The position numbers and the translations under genes are program-made. A stretch of DNA of 5,405 bases from Synergistaceae bacterium. GTDB taxonomy: Bacteria; Synergistota; Synergistia; Synergistales; Aminobacteriaceae. Shown in pieces: positions 1-5,405 of this stretch (within the stretch, counting starts at the first letter, position 1; every line of letters begins with the position of its first letter). The stretch lies in the NCBI GenBank assembly GCA_017394925.1, contig JAFPWQ010000139.1:1-5405 (forward strand), written 5' to 3'. The notes beneath the pieces are model-generated. The model was not told the origin of the DNA, made no database searches, and saw nothing but the letters and a program-made list of their open reading frames with translations.

Positions 1-542
1 ATTAATTTATTCAGGCATTCAAGCACTCCGTTCCAGAAACTTTTTGTGTGCCTCATGCGTTTAAAGCTCTTCTCTGAGATTCTCCCGTTCGCAAGAAATG
101 CAGGTATGTTACGCGCTCTTAACTGTGAGAGCATCTCAGGCCATAATTCTGTCTCCATTGTGATATATATCGCGGGCTTTATGTTATCCAGTGAACGCGA
201 CACAAATTTTTTAGAGTCAAACGGACTGTGAATGATTTTATCGGCTACTCCGTCAAGAAGTCTCATTGCCATATCGCGGCCTGTTGTCGTTACAGTTGAA
301 ATTATGCACGGATATGTGCTTGTGCGTTTTATCTGACGGATTAATGAACTCGCTGATTGTACTTCACCGACAGACACAGCATGTACCCACACACAGCCTT
401 CGGGAATGTCCTGAACTTTTCCGTCCCGGCCGTACATGTCGTTCTTGTACTTGCGTTTTAGTATCTTCATGCCTCCGAGCGTTAAGCCTGTGCTGAAGAG
501 TGAACGGTATAATGCCATGCCGATTTTATATTTCGTGTTCAA
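1..542 (-). CDS. waaA: 3-deoxy-D-manno-octulosonic acid (Kdo) transferase, N-terminal part, cut by the window edge
   Basis: WaaA (KdtA, family GT30) transfers Kdo from CMP-Kdo to the lipid A precursor at the inner face of the cytoplasmic membrane. About 180 residues are visible, the N-terminal acceptor-binding half of a protein usually near 420 residues; the rest lies left of position 1. Visible family motifs are WVHAVSVGE at about 52-60, with Glu60 matching the catalytic glutamate; ISTVTTTGRD at 81-90; METELWP at 129-135; and ANGRISEKS at 151-159. The first 25 residues are moderately hydrophobic, where the family has its membrane anchor. I chose the TTG at 540-542 because a perfect AGGAGGTGA lies just upstream and an in-frame TGA at 546-548 prevents any earlier start. 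The ATG at 516-518 would remove eight residues and has no ribosome binding site. It is the last gene visible in a minus-strand series. The family call is firm; the start codon is likely. Confidence 0.93.
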   Translation of the reverse strand, partial: MNTKYKIGMALYRSLFSTGLTLGGMKILKRKYKNDMYGRDGKVQDIPEGCVWVHAVSVGEVQSASSLIRQIKRTSTYPCIISTVTTTGRDMAMRLLDGVADKIIHSPFDSKKFVSRSLDNIKPAIYITMETELWPEMLSQLRARNIPAFLANGRISEKSFKRMRHTKSFWNGVLECLNKL

Positions 543-550
543 GTTTCAAA

Positions 551-559
551 TCACCTCCT
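551..559 (-). promoter_or_regulatory. Strong Shine-Dalgarno sequence for waaA
   Basis: The minus strand reads AGGAGGTGA, a nine-base match to the anti-Shine-Dalgarno end of 16S rRNA. It lies 8 bases before the TTG at 542-540. This decides the waaA start, because the later ATG at 518 is too far away. The strength may compensate for the weak TTG start codon. Confidence 0.8.
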
Positions 560-586
560 GAGAGAATTATAACTGTCTGCTCAGGA
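556..586 (-). repeat. Small inverted repeat overlapping the waaA Shine-Dalgarno
   Basis: On the minus strand TCCTGAG (586-580) can pair with CTCAGGA (562-556), a perfect 7-base stem with a 17-base loop. The downstream arm contains the first four bases of the waaA Shine-Dalgarno. In mRNA it could partly hide the ribosome binding site. There is no U-run after it, so it does not look like an intrinsic terminator. With a 17-base loop the stem is only marginally stable, and function is inferred. Confidence 0.35.
566..571 (-). promoter_or_regulatory. Possible -10 box (TATAAT) upstream of waaA
   Basis: A perfect TATAAT hexamer on the minus strand sits in the 78-base gap before waaA. No convincing -35 hexamer lies 16-18 bases upstream. 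A start about 7 bases downstream would leave hardly any leader before the Shine-Dalgarno. It could be a weak internal promoter for waaA or a chance match in AT-rich spacer. Confidence 0.2.
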
Positions 587-1025
587 AAATGATTTAACTT
601 GTGTTTATATGCTTATGTATTTATGCATTAAGGAAGGTGAACACGTAATTATTATTCTTCGCATACTCGCATAAAGATTCAATTACGCATTTTGTCTTTG
701 GGTTTAATGCCCATTCATGAGAGAAGAGAGTTAATATGCCGAGCTGATTGTTCCATGATGACGATTTGAATTCAGATATTTTCTTTGAGACTGACTTAAT
801 GAATTCTGCGCGTAAATCAGTTGCATAGAAATCAATTCCGTTTATGTCATCGCGAAAATAATCATGGGAGTATATGTATTCATTCTGTGCTTCATTGAGA
901 TAATAACTCGGCCTCCTGTCATCAGCACATAGAAGACCTTTCAGAGGACATATTTTTGATTTTGCGAGTGCCCGAATTCCCATCAGGCTGGCGGAATAGT
1001 AATGAAGCCTTATTACGTCATCATA

Positions 1026-1035
1026 CCCCCCCCCC
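1026..1035 (-). repeat. G10 homopolymer tract inside the deacetylase-like gene
   Basis: Ten consecutive C on the plus strand (G10 in the coding strand) sit exactly where the two halves of the gene lose register. After the GGT glycine codon the run has ten G, so the next codons read GTA TGA and translation stops. With nine or twelve G the frame continues into TATGATGACG and the full protein is made; with eleven it stops after a few codons. Runs of this kind are the classic slipped-strand mispairing switch of contingency loci in surface-glycan genes. A miscounted run in the assembly would look the same. Confidence 0.7.
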
Positions 1036-1371
1036 ACCAATAATATTACACATTTTTTCGTAGAAAGTTTCATAGTCATCAAGAATATTTCTGATACATG
1101 AAGTGCCGTACTGTGTCTCAGGGTCAAAAGCATGAAAGCCGAATTTGAGCCAGTCAGAATTTCTCATGAACTCATCACGAAATTTATCTGTGCACTTAGA
1201 GAGAGAAAAATCTCCCTTCCTGAAGAAGCAGTAACATGAAGTTACAGTGCCGAATTTATCATGAAGTTTTTTCAGGAAACGCAGAGTATCATTCTCAAAT
1301 ATGCTCGCGTAATCGTTTTCATGAATCGTTATGTCCCTGAAGATTTGAATCACATCATCAAGCGACAAATG

Positions 1372-1381
1372 AAAAATTTTT
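1372..1381 (-). repeat. A5T5 run, probable second frame shift at the start of the deacetylase-like gene
   Basis: The minus strand reads CAAAAATTTTTCA. An ATG-initiated frame beginning at 1406 enters this run as MNANRGQEQK and, if unshifted, ends at the TGA at 1350-1352. The conserved HLSLDDV motif lies one frame away immediately after the run. A single added A or T would join them into a normal-looking N-terminus. The alternative is a TTG start at 1368 with no frame shift here. Confidence 0.4.
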
Positions 1382-1470
1382 GTTCCTGTCCCCGATTCGC
1401 ATTCATGAACGTAACTGTCATTTCGTGTCAGGCTCTTATTACCGGGAAATGCAGGTTTGGGAGTGTTCAG

Positions 1471-2619
1471 TCAGGTTTTAATGAGGCGTTTGATTCTTCT
1501 TGGCAGCCATAAGATTGCGCGCTTAATGAATCTCAATGAGTCATAAATATTTGCGTAAATCCCGGAGAAAAATTTCTGATATGAAGTGTATTCGTGATTT
1601 GCGTCTTTGAGTTTGCAGCTCATTATTGCTTTTACGTCAGAACTGAGCCATTCTCTTCCGTCAGGTAAGATTCTATTTCTCTGTTCAGCATAAAACGGAG
1701 CGTCTAATTCAGGAATAAGCCCAAGCCCAAGAAACGCATGGCCATTATAGCAATGTCCTTCCAGGCAGTGAGTGCCTATAGGTGATAAGTTAAGCGGTTT
1801 ATCTGTATCATGATAGAGATTGCCTAAATGCCTTCCGCAGTAACATTGCTTATAATTTCCGCTGCCAAGTTCAAGAACAAAGCCCCATAAGCCCGCATAA
1901 CAAAATTCTCTGCGCTTTACTTCAAATATTCTGTACTTGAAATTAAATAATTCTGAATCAAACTGACTCCATATTTTTCTGAACTCCTCACGCGGCAGTT
2001 TAGTCATCAGCGGCTTACCCTCAATGCGGACATCTCTCGGAACTGTAACATGAGGCAGAACTCCGAGATGCTCAATGCAGACTCTCTTTATCTCAGGGAT
2101 ATACGGAATGTAAATATCATCGGGGGTAATCTCGACAGTAAATGAAAGGCCTGCATCCTGAATCATGTGTATATTCTCAAAGAATGCCTCAAGTTTATTC
2201 AGCCGTAAAAGCTCAAGATAATGAAACGAGATCTTGAAGAATAAACGCGCTCTCATCTCAGACGGAAAATTGCAGTACTCCCTCATTCTTTCAGTGAGTG
2301 TTCCGTTGGTTACGAGCATAACAAAATGACCGTCCTCAAGAATTGATCTCACGATTGATGACAGTTCCGGCGGAATGAGAGTCTCTCCTCCTGCGCATAT
2401 GTTCACAAGACAAGTTCCGCCCATGCGTCTGGGATTCAGTGCCGCCTTGATTCTTGATTCACACAGGCTTAAATCAGGCAGCTTTGCGTTCCATTTTCTT
2501 TTCTGGGTGATGTAACAGTAACTGCATTTCAGGTTGCATGTTTCGACCGGAAGATAGCACTCGATGAATTTCTTTAGTGTATACGTTGGGCTGTTGCTGA
2601 TTATACAATTTTCTTTCAT
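1471..2619 (-). CDS. Radical SAM protein with C-terminal SPASM-like cysteine cluster (SAM2)
   Basis: This 382-residue protein has the radical SAM core near its N-terminus. CNLKCSYC (Cys28, Cys32, Cys35; Cx3Cx2C) binds the 4Fe-4S cluster that cleaves S-adenosylmethionine. CAGGET (75-80) is the glycine-rich SAM contact, and LVTNGT (about 102-107) is a core strand. The second half carries Cys240, Cys259, Cys261, Cys285 and Cys290 (FCYAG, QCYCG, HCLEGHC), the layout expected for an auxiliary SPASM or twitch-type Fe-S cluster. A conserved block follows (FLGLGLIP, then DAPFYAEQRNR). The C-terminus is basic (WLPRRIKRLIKT), perhaps for membrane or nucleic-acid contact. The ATG at 2619 is preferred: the TTG at 2628 lies only two bases after the AAAGGA at 2636-2631, whereas the ATG is 11 bases away. 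It is a clear paralog of the upstream SAM1. The substrate is unknown; context suggests a sugar or glycan substituent. Confidence 0.88.
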   Translation of the reverse strand: MKENCIISNSPTYTLKKFIECYLPVETCNLKCSYCYITQKRKWNAKLPDLSLCESRIKAALNPRRMGGTCLVNICAGGETLIPPELSSIVRSILEDGHFVMLVTNGTLTERMREYCNFPSEMRARLFFKISFHYLELLRLNKLEAFFENIHMIQDAGLSFTVEITPDDIYIPYIPEIKRVCIEHLGVLPHVTVPRDVRIEGKPLMTKLPREEFRKIWSQFDSELFNFKYRIFEVKRREFCYAGLWGFVLELGSGNYKQCYCGRHLGNLYHDTDKPLNLSPIGTHCLEGHCYNGHAFLGLGLIPELDAPFYAEQRNRILPDGREWLSSDVKAIMSCKLKDANHEYTSYQKFFSGIYANIYDSLRFIKRAILWLPRRIKRLIKT

Positions 2620-3727
2620 CCTTGTCAATATCCTTTCTTAAGTGTAATTTTCTCATGATTCGCGAAATGATTCGTCTGGCTTTTCTGTATGATGTCTGCA
2701 TGAAATCTTCCGTGAGGATCAATAACTTCATGGCCTGAGTATATTGCGTATTATTCTCACAGAGTTTTTGCGATAAGAACTCACGCATGACGGGCGTATA
2801 CCATTGTGCTTCCGGCCTGTCCCGTAATGCTGCATATGACGGTGCATTGAATCCAGGAATGACTCCCAGAGATAAGAAATGACTCGAATTGAAACAGAAA
2901 GATGATCTGCATCGTCCGACAGGGAAATATTTCACAGGTTCATCGGGATCTGCGAAGATGTTAAAACTCTTTCCACCTGCGTAACATGGATTAAGCTCTC
3001 CTGTCTTCACGATTAACCTGGAACTCCACGCACCTGCATAACAGAATTCATGACGCTTAACGTTGAAATTTCTGACCGTGAACTCAAACAGAGGCGAATT
3101 GAATTCTCTTCCCATTGCAATATAATCATCTGCGCTGCCTTCAGTGTGAAATCTCATGTTACCGGGATGCTCAAGTCTTGTTGCCGCAACCTGTGGAAGT
3201 GCACCGAAATTTTCACGGCAGAATGTTTTAATCTCATCAAGATATGGGATATAGCCATCATAAAGATTCATCTGAACCAGAAAAGAACATCCTGCATCAT
3301 GTACACGCCTGACGTTTTCAGCGAACAGATTCAACATTCCGCGTTTCATGAGTTCGATATAGTGCAGAGAGAATGCAAAGTGAAGACGGGATAAATCATT
3401 CATGTCTGTGTTCATCAGTTCGAGTATCTTAGCCGTCATCGTTCCGTTGTTCGTGATGTTCACATAATGCCCATCATGAAGCAGGCCATGCACTAACGGA
3501 ATAAAATCCTTCTGCATGAGGGTCTCGCCTGTTCCGCAGAAACTGAAATAGCATATGCCTCCGAGTCTTTCTTTACGAAGTGCTTTAAGCATATGCTCAG
3601 TGTCATAATTAAACTCAATCTGCTTCATTGCCCGTCTGTGTTCCTGAATGATATAGCAGTATTCACATTCAAGATTGCACAGGCTGACAGGCAGAAGACA
3701 CTCAAAGAAGTGATGCAGCTCAGGCAT
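2474..3727 (-). CDS. Radical SAM protein with C-terminal SPASM-like cysteine cluster (SAM1)
   Basis: The 417-residue reading frame has CNLECEYC (Cys17, Cys21, Cys24; Cx3Cx2C) for the radical SAM cluster. CGTGET (64-69) is the SAM-contact motif and NITNNGT (about 90-96) a core strand. Cys229, Cys248, Cys273 and Cys278 are candidate auxiliary-cluster ligands, with the same 18- and 4-residue spacings as in SAM2. Shared blocks with SAM2 include LHYIEL/FHYLEL, HEFCYAG/REFCYAG and FLSLGVIP/FLGLGLIP. Translation is probably coupled to the upstream gene: its ATG lies inside that gene's last codons, and AGGGAGA at 3743-3737 precedes it by 9 bases. Residues 1-369 match the length of SAM2. The last 48 residues (glutamine- and histidine-rich) are read out of frame through the start of SAM2 and look like a stop-loss or frameshift tail rather than a domain. 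Cytosolic; the reaction is unknown, possibly glycan or sugar modification. Confidence 0.87.
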   Translation of the reverse strand: MPELHHFFECLLPVSLCNLECEYCYIIQEHRRAMKQIEFNYDTEHMLKALRKERLGGICYFSFCGTGETLMQKDFIPLVHGLLHDGHYVNITNNGTMTAKILELMNTDMNDLSRLHFAFSLHYIELMKRGMLNLFAENVRRVHDAGCSFLVQMNLYDGYIPYLDEIKTFCRENFGALPQVAATRLEHPGNMRFHTEGSADDYIAMGREFNSPLFEFTVRNFNVKRHEFCYAGAWSSRLIVKTGELNPCYAGGKSFNIFADPDEPVKYFPVGRCRSSFCFNSSHFLSLGVIPGFNAPSYAALRDRPEAQWYTPVMREFLSQKLCENNTQYTQAMKLLILTEDFMQTSYRKARRIISRIMRKLHLRKDIDKDERKLYNQQQPNVYTKEIHRVLSSGRNMQPEMQLLLHHPEKKMERKAA

Positions 3728-3743
3728 TTTCTATTATCTCCCT
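3720..3743 (-). promoter_or_regulatory. Stop/start overlap and ribosome binding site coupling the GT2-pyruvyl transferase gene to SAM1
   Basis: The minus strand reads ATGCCTGA at 3727-3720. The ATG starts SAM1 and the TGA ends the glycosyltransferase/pyruvyl transferase gene, an 8-base overlap. AGGGAGA (3743-3737), inside the last codons of the upstream gene, gives a 9-base spacing to the ATG. This supports both the start choice and translational coupling in one operon. Confidence 0.8.
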
Positions 3744-5405
3744 GAGTTCTGATTTATACGCATCAAGATACGAGGCTGAATACGTATGCGCGTGAATATC
3801 ACCGAGTGAAGCGAACGCATCGGGAAGTTCATCCGCATTGTGAATTATCCTGACGTAATCAATATTATCTTTCAGCCATGCAGAATATACACCTTCAACT
3901 TTGCGGCTCAGATTATTGAACGCAATACACGGTGTACCTGCAAGAACAGAGAGAATCATTCCGTGAAGCCTGTCCGTTATGACGAGATCCGAATCATGAA
4001 ATTCCCTGAGCTTTGACGTTACTCTTGATGTTCTCATTTCAGTGCTGAAATTCTCAGTGATATTTGATGTCTCTGATACGTACCAGCCTCTTTTGGTGAA
4101 GAAATCATGAAGCATATTCTGTGTATCGTCAGATAATATGCGTTCTTTGTCTGTTCTCATGCAGAATAGAACATGTTTTCCAGATTCATGAAGCGGCAAT
4201 GATTCTTCAAGATATAGTGCCATATCGGGAAGCAGAAAAGTTTTATCTTCACTGAGGATTTTATGAGCCTCTTCAAGTGAGAATCTCTCGCGCAGAATAA
4301 TTTTCAGGTTCTTATGAGACCTGTATATCCTGCATGAATTCTCATACTCAATGCCTGACTTATTCCTGAAGTATAAGCTCTGCGGAAGAATTACGATCTT
4401 GTTCTCAGGGTAATTCGAGATTACACTGCGTACTATATTCTCCATGTTCATCCAGAGATCGCCGAGAAAACCTCCGCCGGTGATTAATATTGTGCTCTTG
4501 TCAGAAATGCTTCGCTTCAGGTCTTCTTCATAGCGATTATAAGTTCCGCAGTCAATCTCGATTATCTTGTGTTCAGGGAACATTTCATGCAGGACTCTCA
4601 TTTCGGCCATAGCGATGGCATGATCTCCCAGATTGCCGTAATCGGGAGCGGCCGCAAGATATATTATCTTTTCGGGAGGCAATGATTTTGATTCATGTTT
4701 TAATTTTGCAAATTTACGGCGGCAATATCTTTGTGCTTTGAGCTTTTGAATCATGTTTCTGATTTCTTTGCCGAGTTTCAGAAGAGGATCAATGATGTAC
4801 ATTAAGTACGGCTGATTCAGATATAACATGAAACGCATTTTTTTTACGCGCCCGAATTTTGCAAAATGTTCACGTGAATACGGATTAGCTTTGAAGTTTT
4901 TAATCTTGCCATGACAAGCCGCAAATATTTTTATCTTTGTGCTGACTGGTACATTTAAAGACAGATAAGCCACCGCATATGAAAACCATTGATAAATCAT
5001 CATGTCAGAATATTTTTCATACTCTCCGGAAGACTTTAAATATTCTTCCATATGTTCTAAAACTTTTACCTGCTCAAGCAATTTATCTCCTGCCTTTTTA
5101 GTCAGACTTCCGGGATTATATCTGTAATGATAATTCACTGTCTCTGAAAATACAGCACACGAATTATGCAGACCAAGAAAGCAGTTAGTCATTAGATCTT
5201 CAGCAAGCGATACTTCAGGGTAATCAAGATAGCCAGATTCAATCAAAAATTCACGTCTGTAAAGTCTGGGGAAAACATAATGCGGAATAGTATCTGACAT
5301 TATGAGCCTAAAAAATTCATCACCATGTAGTATATGATAATCAACGTCATTATAGCGTTCATATATTCTGCCATCTGCATCATCGAATGAAAAATTGCTC
5401 GTAAC
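3720..5405 (-). CDS. Bifunctional family 2 glycosyltransferase / polysaccharide pyruvyl transferase, N-terminus beyond the window
   Basis: The frame is open to the right edge, so 561 residues are visible and roughly the first 100 of the GT-A domain are missing. The ATG at 5298-5300 is internal, because the 35 upstream codons continue the domain (SNFSFDDADGRIYERY). Residues about 1-105 are the end of a GT2 domain: FPRLYRREFL and AEDLMTN, whose ED matches the acidic motif usual there, then a helical region to about 165. A basic linker (to about 245) carries an aromatic stretch near LYLNQPYLMYIIDPLL. Residues about 246-561 form a polysaccharide pyruvyl transferase domain: YGNLGDHAIA (about 256-265), ITGGGFLGD (about 308-316), ILPQS, and DLVITDRLHGM near 473-483. 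Such domains usually transfer pyruvate from phosphoenolpyruvate to a sugar as a ketal, though some members have other acceptors. The expected role is adding a sugar and pyruvylating it or a neighbour during capsule or O-chain assembly at the cytoplasmic face. Confidence 0.88.
   Translation of the reverse strand, partial: VTSNFSFDDADGRIYERYNDVDYHILHGDEFFRLIMSDTIPHYVFPRLYRREFLIESGYLDYPEVSLAEDLMTNCFLGLHNSCAVFSETVNYHYRYNPGSLTKKAGDKLLEQVKVLEHMEEYLKSSGEYEKYSDMMIYQWFSYAVAYLSLNVPVSTKIKIFAACHGKIKNFKANPYSREHFAKFGRVKKMRFMLYLNQPYLMYIIDPLLKLGKEIRNMIQKLKAQRYCRRKFAKLKHESKSLPPEKIIYLAAAPDYGNLGDHAIAMAEMRVLHEMFPEHKIIEIDCGTYNRYEEDLKRSISDKSTILITGGGFLGDLWMNMENIVRSVISNYPENKIVILPQSLYFRNKSGIEYENSCRIYRSHKNLKIILRERFSLEEAHKILSEDKTFLLPDMALYLEESLPLHESGKHVLFCMRTDKERILSDDTQNMLHDFFTKRGWYVSETSNITENFSTEMRTSRVTSKLREFHDSDLVITDRLHGMILSVLAGTPCIAFNNLSRKVEGVYSAWLKDNIDYVRIIHNADELPDAFASLGDIHAHTYSASYLDAYKSELREIIENA
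4838..4845 (-). repeat. A8 run in the linker of the GT2-pyruvyl transferase fusion
   Basis: Eight consecutive T on the plus strand (A8 in the coding strand) encode the Lys-Lys and part of the Met in RVKKMRF. The run is in frame as given. Slippage here would yield a protein with the glycosyltransferase part but no pyruvyl transferase domain. No direct evidence of slippage is visible. Confidence 0.4.

Larger units (their letters stand above)
621..1406 (-). pseudogene. Polysaccharide deacetylase-like protein, frame-disrupted (phase-variable gene or pseudogene)
   Basis: Two open segments in different frames read as one protein of about 261 residues. The first (1368 to 1024, in the frame of SLDDVIQIF) ends four glycines and a valine into a G10 tract. 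The second runs from there to the TAA at 621-623. Removing one G joins them as IIGGGGYDDVIRLHYYS. Features resembling NodB-like carbohydrate deacetylases of glycan clusters are HLSLDDV near the start (likely metal or catalytic Asp pair, about 17-18 of the joined protein), WLKFGFHAF (His about 92), LHYYS (about 134-138), GLLCADD (about 157-163) and LFSHEW near the C-terminus (about 230). The start is unclear. TTG at 1368 would begin inside HLSLDDV. An ATG at 1406 gives MNANRGQEQK, but it reaches HLSLDDV only if one base is added in the A5T5 run at 1372-1381. No good Shine-Dalgarno is visible at either start. The role is inferred as removing an acyl or acetyl group from a surface glycan. The family call is from motif recall. 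Confidence 0.65.

Noticed and set aside
46..496. Plus-strand open frames across 46-231 and 266-496
   Set aside because: They are antisense to the well-supported waaA frame, have no family resemblance and no good ribosome binding sites.
516..518. ATG as the start of waaA
   Set aside because: No Shine-Dalgarno nearby, whereas the TTG at 540-542 has a perfect one at suitable spacing.
556..586. Intrinsic terminator between the deacetylase-like gene and waaA
   Set aside because: Short stem with a large loop and no following T-run on the transcribed minus strand.
1036..1133. Independent start for the second half of the deacetylase-like gene at 1133
   Set aside because: Upstream of the G10 run this frame only re-reads the bases of the first half out of register; family-like sequence begins after the run.
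1261..1512. Plus-strand open frame of 83 codons
   Set aside because: Antisense to the deacetylase-like gene and the end of SAM2; the conserved motifs are on the minus strand.
3050..3394. Plus-strand open frame of 114 codons
   Set aside because: Lies entirely opposite the conserved core of SAM1 and has no recognisable motifs.
5298..5300. ATG as the true start of the GT2-pyruvyl transferase gene
   Set aside because: The frame continues upstream to the window edge with GT2-like sequence, and a start here would cut the catalytic domain in half.
1..5405. RiPP precursor peptide for the radical SAM enzymes, CRISPR array, tRNA/rRNA, insertion sequence
   Set aside because: The only gaps (543-620 and about 1422-1470) are too short for a credible precursor. 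No spaced direct repeats, tRNA-like folds, transposase motifs or terminal inverted repeats were seen.

Overview
The window looks like part of a surface-glycan (LPS or capsule) biosynthesis locus from a diderm, probably anaerobic bacterium. A recognisable Kdo transferase (waaA) implies a Kdo-containing lipopolysaccharide and therefore an outer membrane. Two oxygen-sensitive radical SAM enzymes suggest an anaerobe or microaerophile. GC content is moderate, roughly low-to-mid 40s by eye. A gut or rumen lineage such as Synergistota or Negativicutes would fit, but the phylum cannot be fixed from this sequence.

Every real gene is on the minus strand, so the transcription order runs from right to left. 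(1) 5405 to 3720 is a large bifunctional protein, open at the right edge. It carries the C-terminal part of a family 2 glycosyltransferase fused to a complete polysaccharide pyruvyl transferase domain. (2) 3727 to 2474 is a radical SAM protein (SAM1) whose start overlaps the previous stop by 8 bases. (3) 2619 to 1471 is a paralogous radical SAM protein (SAM2), overlapping the end of SAM1 by about 146 bases. (4) About 1406 to 621 is a polysaccharide deacetylase-like gene that is out of frame at a run of ten G and probably also at an A5T5 tract near its start. (5) 542 to beyond the left edge is waaA, with a very strong Shine-Dalgarno sequence and a likely TTG start.

The likely logic is as follows. 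The glycosyltransferase/pyruvyl transferase builds and decorates a glycan. The two radical SAM enzymes perform an unidentified radical modification, perhaps dehydrogenation or epimerisation of a sugar or another glycan-bound group. The deacetylase-like protein would trim the product when it is in frame. WaaA attaches Kdo to lipid A. The spacing (8-base overlap, 146-base overlap, about 50-65-base gap, 78-base gap) suggests one operon whose promoter lies outside the window.

The most interesting points are the G10 tract, a candidate phase-variation switch or else an assembly error or pseudogene; the tandem radical SAM paralogs with identical cluster-ligand architecture; the out-of-frame C-terminal extension of SAM1; and the GT2-pyruvyl transferase fusion.
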